Notes: generated by a model not told the origin, from the letters alone. 64,000 bases of DNA from Nostoc cf. commune SO-36 (GCF_023734775.1 NZ_AP025732.1:3230501-3294500); one strand, 5' to 3'. Counted from the first letter of the stretch, positions 45,992 through 56,411 are shown. Translations and numbers: made by a program.

Positions 45992-47707
45992 ATGCCTTAC
46001 AGAATGGATCGCCGCGCCTACAGCGAAACCTATGGCCCAACAATAGGCGATCGCATCCGACTTGCAGACACAGAATTATTTATTGAAGTTGAACAAGATT
46101 TCACCACCTACGGCGACGAAGTTAAATTCGGCGGCGGTAAAGTCATCAGAGATGGTATGGGACAATCCCCAATTTCTAACGCCGATGGTGCTGTAGATTT
46201 AGTAATTACCAATGCCTTAATTCTCGATTGGTGGGGTATTGTCAAAGCAGATATCGGCATTAAAGATGGCAAGATTTTCAAAATTGGTAAAGCCGGAAAT
46301 CCTTATATTCAAGACAATGTAGATATTATTATTGGCCCTGGAACTGAAGCTTTAGCCGGTGAAGGAATGATTCTCACTGCTGGCGGTATCGATGCCCATA
46401 TTCATTTTATTTGTCCCCAACAAATTGAAGTGGCGATCGCTTCCGGTATTACCACCATGCTCGGCGGTGGTACTGGCCCTGCCACAGGTACAAATGCCAC
46501 TACCTGCACCCCCGGCCCTTGGAATATTTACCGAATGCTGCAAGCTGCTGATGCTTTTCCCGTCAACTTAGGATTTATGGGCAAAGGGAACGCCAGTCAA
46601 CCCCAAGGACTTGTAGAACAAGTAAATGCCGGTGCAATGGGGTTAAAACTTCATGAAGACTGGGGAACCACACCCGCAGCAATTGATACTTGCCTCAGCG
46701 TTGCCGATGAATATGATGTGCAAGTAGCGATTCATACTGATACCCTGAACGAAGCCGGATTTGTCGAAGATACGATCGCAGCTTTTAAAAATCGCGTCAT
46801 CCACACTTACCACACTGAAGGCGCAGGTGGCGGACACGCGCCAGATATCATCAAAGTTTGCGGACAAGCCAACGTTTTACCATCTTCCACCAATCCGACA
46901 CGCCCTTACACCGTCAACACCTTAGACGAACACCTGGATATGTTGATGGTATGTCATCACCTTGATCCTGCGATCGCTGAAGATGTCGCTTTTGCCGAAT
47001 CTCGCATCCGCCGAGAAACCATCGCCGCCGAAGACATTTTGCACGACTTAGGCGCATTTAGCATGATTGCTTCCGATTCCCAGGCGATGGGAAGAGTAGG
47101 CGAAGTAATAATTCGTACCTGGCAGACATCTCACAAAATGAAGGTGCAGCGAGGAACTCTTAACCCACAAGGAACTGAGCAAAAAGCAGATAATTTTCGT
47201 GTAAAAAGATATGTTGCTAAGTATACAATTAACCCTGCGATCGCTCACGGAATTGCTCAATATGTGGGTTCAGTGGAAGAAGGAAAATTAGCAGATTTAT
47301 GTTTGTGGCGTCCGGCATTTTTTGGCGTGAAACCAGAGATAGTCATTAAAGGCGGAATGATTGCATGGTCGCAAATGGGCGATGCTAACGCCAGTATTCC
47401 CACACCGCAACCAGTGTATATGCGACCGATGTTTGGTAGTTTTGCAGGTGCGCGTCATGCCACATCATTAACTTTTGTTTCCCAAGCAGCTTTAGAGAAA
47501 GAAATTCCCAGCCAACTAGGTTTACAAAAAGCAGCAGTTGCCGTTTCTGGAACACGCCAATTGAGTAAGCGGGATATGAAGCTGAATGATGCACTACCCC
47601 ACATTGAAGTAGATCCAGAAACATATCAAGTTAGGGCAGATGGAGAGTTGCTGATTTGTGAACCTGCGACAGTTTTACCAATGGCACAGAGGTACTTTTT
47701 GTTTTAG
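45992..47707 (+). CDS. ureC: Urease alpha subunit UreC
   Basis: A 571-residue catalytic subunit that hydrolyses urea to ammonia and carbamate at a dinickel site. Ligand and active-site motifs: [14 protein letters not shown] (His pair), [12 protein letters not shown] (carbamylated Lys), [32 protein letters not shown] and the flap [10 protein letters not shown] with the conserved Cys-His. Full length and intact. Together with ureDAB this lets the cell use urea as a nitrogen source, provided ureEFG lie elsewhere. Confidence 0.97.
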   Translation: MPYRMDRRAYSETYGPTIGDRIRLADTELFIEVEQDFTTYGDEVKFGGGKVIRDGMGQSPISNADGAVDLVITNALILDWWGIVKADIGIKDGKIFKIGKAGNPYIQDNVDIIIGPGTEALAGEGMILTAGGIDAHIHFICPQQIEVAIASGITTMLGGGTGPATGTNATTCTPGPWNIYRMLQAADAFPVNLGFMGKGNASQPQGLVEQVNAGAMGLKLHEDWGTTPAAIDTCLSVADEYDVQVAIHTDTLNEAGFVEDTIAAFKNRVIHTYHTEGAGGGHAPDIIKVCGQANVLPSSTNPTRPYTVNTLDEHLDMLMVCHHLDPAIAEDVAFAESRIRRETIAAEDILHDLGAFSMIASDSQAMGRVGEVIIRTWQTSHKMKVQRGTLNPQGTEQKADNFRVKRYVAKYTINPAIAHGIAQYVGSVEEGKLADLCLWRPAFFGVKPEIVIKGGMIAWSQMGDANASIPTPQPVYMRPMFGSFAGARHATSLTFVSQAALEKEIPSQLGLQKAAVAVSGTRQLSKRDMKLNDALPHIEVDPETYQVRADGELLICEPATVLPMAQRYFLF

Positions 47708-47751
47708 AGTTACGATCAAATAGTTAAACGTTGCATCTGATGTAGAAAATC

Positions 47752-47961
47752 ATGCTACCTTTTAAGAAAAAAATAGTGACTGATGAAGCGATGCGTCCGG
47801 TAGCGGTGTTGATTGATTATCAGGACTGGCAGCAAATTGAGAAGATATTAGAAGCTCATCAATCACAACAAAAACAAGAGTTCAATTTAAACCAGTATGC
47901 TGGCGTAATTCAACTAACTCAAGACCCTCTGGAATATCAGCAGCAAATTAGGGATGAGTAA
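47752..47961 (+). CDS. Small antitoxin paired with PIN toxin
   Basis: A 69-residue protein. MLPFKKKIVTDEAMRPVAVL then IDYQDWQQIEKILEAHQSQQ resembles Phd/YefM-like or DUF2281-type antitoxins: a strand-helix N-terminus, and a disordered C-terminus (EFNLNQYAGVIQLTQDPLEY) for toxin binding. It overlaps the downstream PIN gene by one base (TAATG), and sits 44 bp after ureC. Confidence 0.78.
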   Translation: MLPFKKKIVTDEAMRPVAVLIDYQDWQQIEKILEAHQSQQKQEFNLNQYAGVIQLTQDPLEYQQQIRDE

Positions 47962-48332
47962 TGTTGACACAACCTTTGATTTTTTTAGATACAAATGTAG
48001 TCTTGTATTTTTTGGGTGGTCGCTTGGTAAATCCACTACCATCAGGACAATATTTTATTTCAGTGATTACTGAAATTGAATTGCTCTCTTATCCGAGTCT
48101 CAGTTTAGAAGAAGAAAGACAAATTATTGATTTTTTAAATAAAATTACAATCATTGGTATTGATAGTAATATTAAAAATTTAACAATTGCATTTCGCAAA
48201 CAATACAAACTCAGGCTTCCTGACGCAATAATTGCAGCAACTGTAAAATCTCTAAATGCAACATTGTTTACAAATGATGTAATATTGGTGAATTTAACAG
48301 AAATTAATACTCAGTCAGTGCAAATTGTGTAA
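47961..48332 (+). CDS. PIN-domain toxin (VapC-like)
   Basis: A 123-residue PIN protein. LIFLDTNVVLYFLGG carries the first Asp, ISVITEIELLSYP the conserved Glu, LRLPDAIIAATVKS the third acidic site and LFTNDVILVNL the last. A predicted ribonuclease toxin of a second type II module in the window. A complete IS1182/IS5-like element begins 92 bp downstream. Confidence 0.86.
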   Translation: MLTQPLIFLDTNVVLYFLGGRLVNPLPSGQYFISVITEIELLSYPSLSLEEERQIIDFLNKITIIGIDSNIKNLTIAFRKQYKLRLPDAIIAATVKSLNATLFTNDVILVNLTEINTQSVQIV

Positions 48333-48538
48333 TTGGTGCGATGTCTACGACGGGCAACTTTTGGAAAGGCTACCCTATTCCTTGAAACGAGAATATTATC
48401 GCACTAATTATCCTGGAGATAAGTAGGGCTTGCTGAAAAAGTCGTATTTAAGGCAGATCGAGAATCAACTAACAATGCTTGTAAGTGGAAAGAATAAAAT
48501 ATTATATGACTCAAAGTGATTCATATAATATTTTCTAA

Positions 48539-49536
48539 TCACCCAAACATTAAAATAGGGTAAATACAGTATTTCCTAAAATAAATACAAAAAAAAGTCA
48601 TAATAATCCGCCGTAGTAATGTGGAAAGATTCATGACTAGAAAATTTATAGCAATTGCTGTTTCAGAAGTATTAGAAAGTTTGGTCATCAATCGAGCAAG
48701 GCTATATCTTCTTTTTGCTTCTCCAAATTTCCCTTCAATACAATTACGGTCTCTCTCGTCTAATTGTGTCTGTTTTTTGGTTTCTTTACTGATATTTTTT
48801 GGAGGTCGTCCTAATGGTATACCACTAATTCTAATTCCTCTTTCTTTACACCATTTTCTATTGTCTTTGGTTCGATAAATCTGGTCTACATGTATAGATT
48901 CTGGATAGAACCCTGTTGCTAGTTTAAAAGCTTCTACCTGCGCTTTTAAGTCACTTGATTCATTAAAATTATCCCAACTAATTCGGTCTAAAAATACATA
49001 ACCTTCATAACAACTAGCTGATAATTTGGCTCCAAATTCTACTGATGAACCAGCTTTTCCCCTAATGATTGGACGCACATGAGGTTGTGTTAAACTCACT
49101 ATTCTATCGTCAACACGAGAAAGGCTATTCTCATACATGAATAACTGTTGCCGACATACTTCATTTACGACTAATAGTATTTTATATTTTTGGGCACTCA
49201 GCCACTCCAGCTTGCCTCCAGAGGCTAATAGCCTATCTATATATGATAGATTTCTTTTCAGATATTGTAGTTGTCTCTTTATTACTTTTCTTCTTTGTTT
49301 TTTCGATGGTCGTCGCTTTTTCGCTACGTCTAGATATTCTTTTCTAGCTGTATTTCTATAAGTTCTGGGCTTTTTCTTTTCGTTGTCATCTAATTCTTCA
49401 TACAGAATATCTATTATTTCTTCGGTTTGCTCTCTCGCTTCGTTCAATAATCCTAAATCTGTCGGATATTTAATATCTGCTGGTACACAAGTTGCATCTA
49501 ATTTTAATTTACCTTGATTTCTTTCTTCATTTATTT
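48539..49536 (-). CDS. IS transposase, catalytic frame
   Basis: The frame is open from the A-run (KLKLDATCVPADIKYPTDLG, then LLNEAREQTEEIID) to 48539. The first in-frame ATG lies only at 49447. Catalytic blocks: KLDATCVPADI (first Asp), SIHVDQIYRTKDNRKWCKER (second Asp region) and NCIEGKFGEAKRRYSLARL (Glu). A -1 slip from the upstream ORF would yield a transposase of about 480 residues. Confidence 0.86.
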
Positions 49537-49995
49537 TTTCTTCTCCTCCACTGCTAATAACTTTTTTTCATTTACTTCTTCATTTTCTTTCTCTCGACTA
49601 TTCTTGACCATCCTCTGATTCATTCTATTAACTAATCCAACATCTATTCTTTGTCTAAAATGGACGAGCATTGATGCTTCAAATGGTGCTTCATTACTAT
49701 ACTTATTCAACCCTATAAAATACTGCAAATAAGGATTTTCTCTTATTTGTTCCACTGTCTCCCTATCACTTAATCCCAATCTTTCCTTGATTATTAAAGC
49801 TCCGATCGCTGTCCGAAAGGACTTTGCCGGTGCCCCCATTTCAATCGTAAATTGTTGAGCATATTCATCTTCAAATTCTGACCAAGGAATTAAATTAGCC
49901 ATCATGACCCATCTATTATCCTCTGCCAATTTCCCCTCAAATGGCAGTTCAAACTTTTCTATTGGGGTGGGTGGGGTCTCAATTTTTCTATACAT
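49531..49995 (-). CDS. IS transposase, N-terminal (DUF772) frame
   Basis: A 154-residue ORF. WSEFEDEYAQQFTIEMGAPA, then IIKERLGLSDRETVEQIREN and APFEASMLVHFRQRID, is the DUF772 DNA-binding region of IS1182/IS5-type transposases. It ends at AAG AAA AAA TAA. The A6 run there is a plausible -1 slippage site into the catalytic frame, so this is likely a programmed frameshift. Confidence 0.88.
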   Translation of the reverse strand: MYRKIETPPTPIEKFELPFEGKLAEDNRWVMMANLIPWSEFEDEYAQQFTIEMGAPAKSFRTAIGALIIKERLGLSDRETVEQIRENPYLQYFIGLNKYSNEAPFEASMLVHFRQRIDVGLVNRMNQRMVKNSREKENEEVNEKKLLAVEEKKK

Positions 49996-50112
49996 TTTTT
50001 ATACTGGTGTTAGGGTTTTGAGCAATTTTACCTGATTTTCTTGCACTTTTACCCAACCTATAGACCTCAATTAATATTTGTACAAGGGTTTCAGCTTTAA
50101 TCAGCAAGCCCT

Positions 50113-50435
50113 AAGTACATATTTGGCAGTAATTTTCAAATCTTTCTGTGGATTTTAAATAATTTACAGAACTTACCTGTAGATTCTTCAATTTGTCGTT
50201 AATATCTTCTTGCATTTGTTGTGAAATACCTCCACCTTGTTTCTCATTTTTGACAATTAAAGTAAGATTGCTACAGAGCTATTTCATTCTCATCTAGTCC
50301 GCCTCAGAATGAATTCTGAGTTTAATAGCCAAAGTCGTCTAAAGACGAGTTTTAACGGACTTTAGCTATTAGCCCGGAACTTCAGTTCCAGATAGTTTAT
50401 GTCTAGAATTAAATAGCCCTGGGATTGCTATATCT
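50113..50435. other. Intergenic region with ORF remnant and repeats
   Basis: About 320 bp. On the minus strand an open stretch from about 50273 reads NLTLIVKNEKQGGGISQQMQ, EDINDKLKNLQ and then YCQICT, and is cut by the IS end; without the IS it would run 5 more codons. It has no clear start and no family. A Nostoc repeat with arms AATAGCCAAAGTC / GACTTTAGCTATT and a GGAACTTCAGTTCC hairpin lies at about 50325-50390. Confidence 0.5.
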
Positions 50436-52688
50436 TCAACAGCTAAGTTTTTGTTTATCGATCTTAACTTCTTCGAGGCGAGATTTCGCCCACTCATAAT
50501 TTGGTTCTATGTTGATTCCTTCATTGAAGTTCTCTTCAGCTTGTGTTAGCAAATTACATGCTGTTTGACGGTCTAACTCGTTCTCCTGGGCATGGTAAGA
50601 CAGATGGTAAGTTTGCCCCAGTCCGCCGTAAGCCGTGTACTGTCTACTGTTTTCCTGGATGAGTTGTGAGAAACATAAAATGGCTTTCTCATAATTGTTG
50701 TCGTCACGATATTGAAGGCACCAATTACCTTGTGAGGCTAAATATTTATTCGTTTGATCGTTAAGAGCTTGTTCGGTTTTTCGAATTTGTTTTTGAGCCT
50801 CATCCTTTGCTGTTCGAGCCTCATTCTCTGCTGTTCGAGCCTTCTTCTCTGCTGTTTGAGCCTTCTCCTCTGCTGTTTGAGCCTGTTGTTCCTGTTCTTT
50901 GGCAAACAGACCTATTCCTAAAGCTACAACGCAAATCATAAACAGTCCAACAAAGCCACCTCTAATGATTCGACGGGCTTTCTTGTGTGCTTTTTCTAAT
51001 ACCTGTTTCTCACGTTCAACTTCTCGCCTATCAAATGTCTGACTATCACGTAAAAAACGATCATCCAGATTGCTCAAGCCTTTATCTGTTGACCACTCCA
51101 AAGCATCTTGCAACGCCTGTCCACGCAACAGGTAAGATTCCTCCTGATAACCGGAAGCTTCCCAGTTGCTAAAAGCTTCCGCATAAGGACGCAGTTTAGC
51201 TAGTTCCTTCTTTACCCAGTCGAGTGCGAACACAGACTGGTAAATGCGGTTATAAACTCGTAATTTACCCATCTGTTGAACCACTAAACCTGTTAGCCTT
51301 AAGTCTATTTGTTCAGCACTATTATCAGTAGCAATTTCACCTTGTTGCAAAATTTGCTGATATAGTCCCAGTAGACGGCTTACGCGTTGTTCCTTCCTCC
51401 ATATGCGATCGCGTATTGTCCGCAAATGCGCCTGTTCGTCCTGAGCTTCCCAGTTTTCGATAATGCGCGATTTCACCAGTTTATCAACACTCAATCGCTG
51501 ATTATCTGTTTGAATAAGTTGGCAAATTCTCTGGGTAAGAAACGGTTGTCCACCAGTCCATTGCAAAATTTCTTGCAGCGCCTCTTTGGGATTTTTAAAC
51601 TTGCTTGCCAATCCTATAGCTAACGGTTTGGCTTCTTCCAACTGAAAGCCTTTAAGTTCACCAATATTAAATGGCGTGCGCTTTTTGTCTTGAACAAAAT
51701 CAGAAGGAGTCGCCACCCCCAATAGTGTGAAGGTGATACGTTTATATTTTAGATAATCGGCACGCTGGTTATAAAAATTGCGGATCAAAGCAAAAAAATC
51801 GTCAGTGAGAAACTTCAGACTAAGAACGCTATCAATCTCATCAATAAAGATGACAATGTTTTGTGGAATTTCTACTAACAGCACCTCATCGATAAATTCA
51901 CCCAAACGCTGAACTGGAGAAATCTGAGAGCGATCGCTCCACCAACTGCTAAAGTTAAACTTTACTGAAAGCTGGAAACTTCGCTCCAAACGCCTAACTA
52001 TACCCGCATACCATTGCTCTGCTGAAAGTTGGTGACTGCCAGTTTCTGTTAAATCAATCACAGCACAGGCAATTCCCTCTGCTTGCAATTTTTGCATGGT
52101 TCTTACTCGCAAGCTAGATTTACCCATCTGCCGAGAGTTCAATACGTAGCAGAAATTGCCAGCTTTTAATTCATCATATAAATCTTTATCTGCCTGTCGT
52201 TCTACATAAGTGGCAGCATTGGCTGGCAAAGTTCCCCCGGCTTGATATTCATAAACCAAGTTTTGTGCTGGGTTTGCTGGCTGTACTGGAGGCAATTGTT
52301 GTGATGGGTTTGGTGCTGGGTTGGTTGGTTGATTCTGAACAGGTTCTTGTGCATTAAGATTGTGGGTTAGCTGGTGGAAATATTCACGATACAAATTACA
52401 GCGAAGAATCACACCATTGTTTTCCCAGGCAATCAACCCCATACTCTTTAATTTGAATGCCAGTATTGGCTCTAATTGTACTGGGTTGGTTGCGCTAACA
52501 ATTTGTGCGATCGCATCTATTAGTTCTGGATGCTGTTTTAAATTCCACCAATGTCGTCTTAAATGGTCACTAAATATTCCCGCATCTGTGGGAGCAATTT
52601 TGAGTAACTGCTCCAATGTAGTTTGTTGTCGAGAAATATGATAAAGCCCCACCCTTAACAAATACGGGTGTCCTCCCAACATTGCCAT
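50436..52688 (-). CDS. PF14516-type ATPase with TM, coiled coil and TPR (C-terminal part of the conflict protein)
   Basis: A 750-residue ORF, probably the downstream part of one large protein broken by a 7-bp duplication at 52689-52702. Residues 1-100 ([18 protein letters not shown]) complete the preceding ATPase lid. About 145-480 is a second AAA-like (PF14516) ATPase: Walker [14 protein letters not shown], Walker [16 protein letters not shown] helix follows ([20 protein letters not shown]), then a heptad-like coiled coil ([20 protein letters not shown]). TPR-like repeats ([20 protein letters not shown]) end it. The TM suggests membrane anchoring. As written it could start only at its own ATG. 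Confidence 0.8.
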   Translation of the reverse strand: MAMLGGHPYLLRVGLYHISRQQTTLEQLLKIAPTDAGIFSDHLRRHWWNLKQHPELIDAIAQIVSATNPVQLEPILAFKLKSMGLIAWENNGVILRCNLYREYFHQLTHNLNAQEPVQNQPTNPAPNPSQQLPPVQPANPAQNLVYEYQAGGTLPANAATYVERQADKDLYDELKAGNFCYVLNSRQMGKSSLRVRTMQKLQAEGIACAVIDLTETGSHQLSAEQWYAGIVRRLERSFQLSVKFNFSSWWSDRSQISPVQRLGEFIDEVLLVEIPQNIVIFIDEIDSVLSLKFLTDDFFALIRNFYNQRADYLKYKRITFTLLGVATPSDFVQDKKRTPFNIGELKGFQLEEAKPLAIGLASKFKNPKEALQEILQWTGGQPFLTQRICQLIQTDNQRLSVDKLVKSRIIENWEAQDEQAHLRTIRDRIWRKEQRVSRLLGLYQQILQQGEIATDNSAEQIDLRLTGLVVQQMGKLRVYNRIYQSVFALDWVKKELAKLRPYAEAFSNWEASGYQEESYLLRGQALQDALEWSTDKGLSNLDDRFLRDSQTFDRREVEREKQVLEKAHKKARRIIRGGFVGLFMICVVALGIGLFAKEQEQQAQTAEEKAQTAEKKARTAENEARTAKDEAQKQIRKTEQALNDQTNKYLASQGNWCLQYRDDNNYEKAILCFSQLIQENSRQYTAYGGLGQTYHLSYHAQENELDRQTACNLLTQAEENFNEGINIEPNYEWAKSRLEEVKIDKQKLSC

Positions 52689-54135
52689 TAACTGCTAACT
52701 GCTCAACCTGGGTAATATTCCAATTGAGAGCGTATCGCCTTGCCAAATCCAACACTTGCTCGCGGTTAAATTCTGGCAGTTCAATGGGTAAACCGACATT
52801 AAACGGCGATTGATTTACATCCATATTGATGTAGGGTTCAGTAGAATGGACTACTACTAGCCGCAGTTTCTTCCAAATATCCCGACTTTTTGCATCTTCG
52901 TGCCAAGCCCGTAACAGCCCAAAAAAGTCACTAGCAATTTTGGACTGTTGAAAAACGCAATCTACCTCATCTAATGCCAATACCAATGGTTGGTTGATTG
53001 AAGATAACAAATACTGCTCAAAATAAGATGTGCAGTTCTCTTTGCTACCAAACGTCTTGTCCCAGTGTTCAGCTAAACGATTTTGTAATCCTAATCTCCG
53101 ACCGACGCTAGCACAAAACCAACGTAAAAATTCATCTATGTCAGTAAATACTTTACTATCTGCTAGTTGAAAGCTTAATGAAGCAGTGCTATAGCCTTGC
53201 TGCCGTGCATAATGTAGAATCCGCGCCATTAAAGAAGTTTTACCCATCTGCCGTGCTGCTTTAATGCGAATTAAAGCACCCAGCTTCAAAATTTCTTTAT
53301 AGCAGTCAGATTCGATGGGAGGACGTTCCACATAAAATGTAGAAGCCAAATCCATCTGTCCTTCAGGTAATTCTGGTTCTGCTGCTGGCAGAGGAGGACT
53401 TTGTAAGTTTTCTAGTTCAGGTAATATGGTTGGCAATTCTGCCTCTAGAGGCTCATCAAAGGTTTCGCTTTCATTAGCGTTGGCTAAGAGTTTTAATAAA
53501 TCTTGTAAAATCAGGCGAGTATCTGCATCTGACTTCCACTCTCGCTGTTGAATCTCATTTAAATAGCCACGTAACTCATAATTAAGCGGCGCACTTAAAG
53601 GGAAGTTAACGCGGATTGGCAAAATCCCCGGCTTACGATTAGAACGTAAATCCCGCAATCGTTTCACCTGCTGTACTTCCCGTGTCACCATCTCACTGTT
53701 TGCTGATTTCTCAGACAACAGCAGAAAAAAATAATCGCAACGCTGTAGTTCTCTATCGATACGTTGCGACCATTGTTCTCCCCATAGAATGCTTTCCTTT
53801 GCCATGAATGGGTCATGTCCAGCATTTTTGAGAGTATCGTAAAACTGCTTTGCTAAACTTATGTCTGGTTCTTGGCTGTGATAACTGATAAAAATCCTGG
53901 CGCTTTGAGTAGCTGGTTTCATTTCGTAGAGATTTACTTGTTGCTTAACCCATTGAGGTAAGGCTTCTAACACCACTTTTGTAGGAATAATAAAAGCAGC
54001 TTTGACATCTTGGCGCTGTTTTTCTGCCGCTACAGCCATTCCCACTACACGCTGTAAATTCTGATCCCAAACTGGTGTACCACTAAAACCTTCTTCTAGA
54101 CGATAGCTAGTTTCACTCTTAACTTCAATCTGCAC
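52570..54135 (-). CDS. Trypsin C-terminus - TIR - ATPase (middle part of the conflict protein)
   Basis: The 521-residue frame begins with the end of a trypsin domain ([20 protein letters not shown], with the catalytic Ser in GFSGTP). A TIR domain follows ([35 protein letters not shown], with a candidate catalytic Glu in VTREVQQ). A PF14516-type ATPase comes last (Walker [15 protein letters not shown], Walker [13 protein letters not shown]). The N-terminal half of the trypsin lies in another frame (lesion near 54149-54151). The C-terminal 30 residues ([18 protein letters not shown]) are out of frame after the 7-bp duplication. TIR domains of this type often cleave NAD+ or signal in defence. 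Confidence 0.82.
   Translation of the reverse strand: MQIEVKSETSYRLEEGFSGTPVWDQNLQRVVGMAVAAEKQRQDVKAAFIIPTKVVLEALPQWVKQQVNLYEMKPATQSARIFISYHSQEPDISLAKQFYDTLKNAGHDPFMAKESILWGEQWSQRIDRELQRCDYFFLLLSEKSANSEMVTREVQQVKRLRDLRSNRKPGILPIRVNFPLSAPLNYELRGYLNEIQQREWKSDADTRLILQDLLKLLANANESETFDEPLEAELPTILPELENLQSPPLPAAEPELPEGQMDLASTFYVERPPIESDCYKEILKLGALIRIKAARQMGKTSLMARILHYARQQGYSTASLSFQLADSKVFTDIDEFLRWFCASVGRRLGLQNRLAEHWDKTFGSKENCTSYFEQYLLSSINQPLVLALDEVDCVFQQSKIASDFFGLLRAWHEDAKSRDIWKKLRLVVVHSTEPYINMDVNQSPFNVGLPIELPEFNREQVLDLARRYALNWNITQVEQLAVNGNVGRTPVFVKGGALSYFSTTNYIGAVTQNCSHRCGNI
52689..52702. repeat. Tandem 7-bp duplication TAACTGC x2 in the conflict gene
   Basis: TAACTGCTAACTGC on the plus strand (GCAGTTAGCAGTTA in the gene). 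With one copy removed, VEQL joins [18 protein letters not shown] in frame, restoring a continuous ATPase. With two copies the gene is split. A slippage-prone site. Confidence 0.9.
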
Positions 54136-54572
54136 CCAACTTTTAGCATTTGCTCCTGTAATACACCCTCAGTCCAGACGCCATTGGGTTTATCTTTGGG
54201 AAACCCAAAAGCTAAAAACTCATGTTTCCATACGTTCTCACACGGAAGTAATTCCACTGGTTTAGCTTTGTTGGGGGAAGGCTTCTCCAACTGTAAGACA
54301 GCTATATCTTCTTGAGATTCAGACGGATTGGAACTCACGGGTAGCCAAAAAACAACTGTGGCTGTTAGTTTCTGTTTAGAATCTACTATAGGAAAGTCAC
54401 ACCTAACTGTACCCGTTGGCATTTCAGAAGTACCAGCAGGAATTTGCAAAGCCAAAGCCACAACATGAGAGCAAGTAAGGATATATTTATCGGAAACTAA
54501 GAAGCCTGAGCCAATTACGTTGCCATTATTAGAGTAAATTCTGACAACGGATAATTCTAATTTTTGGCTCAT
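54096..54572 (-). CDS. Trypsin-like protease domain, N-terminal part of the conflict protein
   Basis: From ATG 54572 (MSQKLELSVVRIYSNNGNVI) the frame gives a trypsin N-terminus: the catalytic His in ILTCSHVV (about residue 36) and the catalytic Asp in SQEDIAVLQL. The catalytic Ser appears only in the next frame (GFSGTP). Adding one A in the A-run at 54149-54151 joins VLQEQ to [14 protein letters not shown]. The ATG overlaps the upstream stop as ATGA, so this start is preferred over ATG 54593. If both lesions are repaired, the protein is about 1,376 residues. Confidence 0.8.
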   Translation of the reverse strand: MSQKLELSVVRIYSNNGNVIGSGFLVSDKYILTCSHVVALALQIPAGTSEMPTGTVRCDFPIVDSKQKLTATVVFWLPVSSNPSESQEDIAVLQLEKPSPNKAKPVELLPCENVWKHEFLAFGFPKDKPNGVWTEGVLQEQMLKVGCRLKLRVKLAIV

Positions 54573-54919
54573 TTTTGGATCTCCCGCTTCCACTTGAGGG
54601 TAATTTCGTAGTTGATTTCACCAGTGCCAGAAGCTACAACAGCTTTAAATTCAGAGCTAAATTTGATCCCAAACTTGACTTCTATTTCGTCCGCAGGCTG
54701 ATGGAGACTACCAAGTTTGGTGAGTATGGCGTTAGCTACAGGCTTAATTGTTTCCAGGGCGGATTCAAAAGACTTTGTAGACCTTTGAGTTATCTGCTCA
54801 CGAATACCGATGCGATCGTCGGTAATGCCAATGGGAGAGTCAGTCAGTCCTGGCTCATTCACTTCCACAAGAATTATTGAGTTGTCGTTCTCTGAAGGAA
54901 ATTCAACGATGCGTTTCAC
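54569..54919 (-). CDS. Trypsin-co-occurring protein (Trypco1-like)
   Basis: A 116-residue protein: MKRIVEFPSENDNSIILVEV, a helical centre (STKSFESALETIKPVANAIL; TKLGSLHQPADEIEVKFGIK), then AVVASGTGEINYEITLKWKR. This is the pattern of CU044_2847/Trypco1 proteins that sit beside trypsin-containing conflict proteins. It is coupled to the trypsin gene by a 4-bp ATGA overlap. It may gate the protease or report the activating signal; that role is inferred from the family context. Confidence 0.82.
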   Translation of the reverse strand: MKRIVEFPSENDNSIILVEVNEPGLTDSPIGITDDRIGIREQITQRSTKSFESALETIKPVANAILTKLGSLHQPADEIEVKFGIKFSSEFKAVVASGTGEINYEITLKWKREIQK

Positions 54920-55265
54920 GTTTGACCTCTGTTATTCTTCGGACAGGAAACAACTTACAGCAGTTTTTGATCAAACCCACCACAAAAATAAATCCTAAAA
55001 CAAAGCCCACTATTGCTTTCAGTACTTTTATCTGTGGCACGTTTGATTGCAATTTGCTGTAATTAAGATATTAAACAGATACAACTCTTTACCCAAAATT
55101 TTCGGATATCAACTCAAAAATCATACTTAAGTAAGAGGGCAGTAGTAAAGCAACGCCTCTCTTAAGTTCTTTTCAATCTTGTTGGTCGCCAAATATTATG
55201 AGTGCGTGCTAGACAAAATGAAGAAAAATTAAAAAATTTACTTTTACCCCGTACCTTGCATCTAT
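54920..55265. other. Divergent intergenic region
   Basis: About 345 bp between the divergent conflict operon and the hybrid kinase. It should hold both promoters. No repeat, RNA or regulator site was recognised. Confidence 0.45.
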
Positions 55266-56411
55266 ATGACTTCACAATCTTCTCACTCTGACAAAATTCT
55301 GGTTGTCGATGATTCTCCTGATAACGTGTTTTTGATCAAAACTATTTTGGAGGAAGAAGGTTACACAGTTAGCACCGCAGAAAATGGGATTTCGGCTTTG
55401 GCAGAATTAAAAGCTTCTCCTTGTGACTTGGTTCTGCTGGATCTGATGATGCCAGATATGGATGGGTACGAAGTCACCAAGCACATTCGCGGTGATATGA
55501 AATTGCCGCAATACATCCCCATACTGCTGATTACTGCCCACGATGCGCCCAACGTCGCCCACGGTTTAGACTTGGGTGCTGATGATTTTATCCGCAAACC
55601 TGTAACAGTAGATGAATTGCTGGCACGAGTGCGATCGCTCCTACGTTTGAAGCATAGTATGGATGAACGTGATGAAATTGCCCGCCAGCGAGAAGATTTT
55701 GTCTCCCGCCTCACCCACGATTTACGCACTCCTTTAGTAGCTGCCGATCGCATGTTAATGCTATTTCAACAAGGTGCATTGGGAACATTATCAACGCAAA
55801 TGCAGGAAGTAATCGCCATCATGGCGCGTAGCAATATCAACCTGCTTTCTATGGTCAATACCTTATTGGAAGTTTATCGTTTTGAAGCGGGTCGCAAAAG
55901 TTTGGCCTTTCAACCAGTTAATCTGGGCCAATTGCTAGATGAAGTGACTGGAGAATTGTCACCCTTAGCTCAAGATAAAACACTGTCCCTAAATTTGGAA
56001 ATTACTGAAGAGTCAAGCACAAACACAGTCATGGGCGATCGCTTGGAGTTGCATCGTCTATTTACTAATCTCATAGGGAATGCGATCAAATTTACCGAAG
56101 CTGGATCTATTACTATTCGTTTTACTTCTCAAGGCCAGTTCGATAAAAGCAATCAATCTCAGTTCTCTGAAAAATCCAATTCCGTTGACTACATTAGAAT
56201 TGAGATAGCGGATACTGGCCCAGGTATTCCCCCTGAAGAACAAGCCACCATCTTTGAACGATTTCGCCAAGGCAGTCATAAAAGTTCTGGTAGTGGCTTA
56301 GGGCTGTACCTTGCTCGTCGAATTGTCGAGGCACATCAAGGTATTATTCTGCTTAATTCTGAGTTGGGCAAAGGTAGTGTATTTATTGTGCTTCTACCCA
56401 CCAAAGCATGA
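55266..56411 (+). CDS. Hybrid response regulator - histidine kinase
   Basis: A 381-residue protein. The receiver comes first: ILVVDDSPDNVFLI, phospho-Asp in LVLLDLMMPDMDGY, and Lys in FIRKPVTVDELL. A HisKA domain follows (FVSRLTHDLRTPLVAADRML, phospho-His about residue 155). The ATPase comes last: N box HRLFTNLIGNAIKF, G1 IADTGPGIPPEEQ, G2 GSGLGLYLARRIV. No TM or sensor domain, so it is cytoplasmic and takes input through its receiver or a partner. Divergent from the conflict operon; a functional link is unproven. Confidence 0.92.
   Translation: MTSQSSHSDKILVVDDSPDNVFLIKTILEEEGYTVSTAENGISALAELKASPCDLVLLDLMMPDMDGYEVTKHIRGDMKLPQYIPILLITAHDAPNVAHGLDLGADDFIRKPVTVDELLARVRSLLRLKHSMDERDEIARQREDFVSRLTHDLRTPLVAADRMLMLFQQGALGTLSTQMQEVIAIMARSNINLLSMVNTLLEVYRFEAGRKSLAFQPVNLGQLLDEVTGELSPLAQDKTLSLNLEITEESSTNTVMGDRLELHRLFTNLIGNAIKFTEAGSITIRFTSQGQFDKSNQSQFSEKSNSVDYIRIEIADTGPGIPPEEQATIFERFRQGSHKSSGSGLGLYLARRIVEAHQGIILLNSELGKGSVFIVLLPTKA

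Larger units (their letters stand above)
48425..50112 (-). mobile_element. IS1182/IS5-like insertion sequence
   Basis: Terminal inverted repeats AGGGCTTGCTGA at 48425 and TCAGCAAGCCCT at 50101-50112, flanked by AAGT on both sides (48421-48424 and 50113-50116). Length 1,688 bp. It carries a two-frame transposase on the minus strand. Both ends look intact. Family assignment between IS1182 and IS5 is tentative. Confidence 0.88.

Noticed and set aside
48539-49995. Two-frame IS1182/IS5-like transposase as a broken gene
   Set aside because: The junction is an A6 run suited to -1 slippage, and the rest of both frames is clean.
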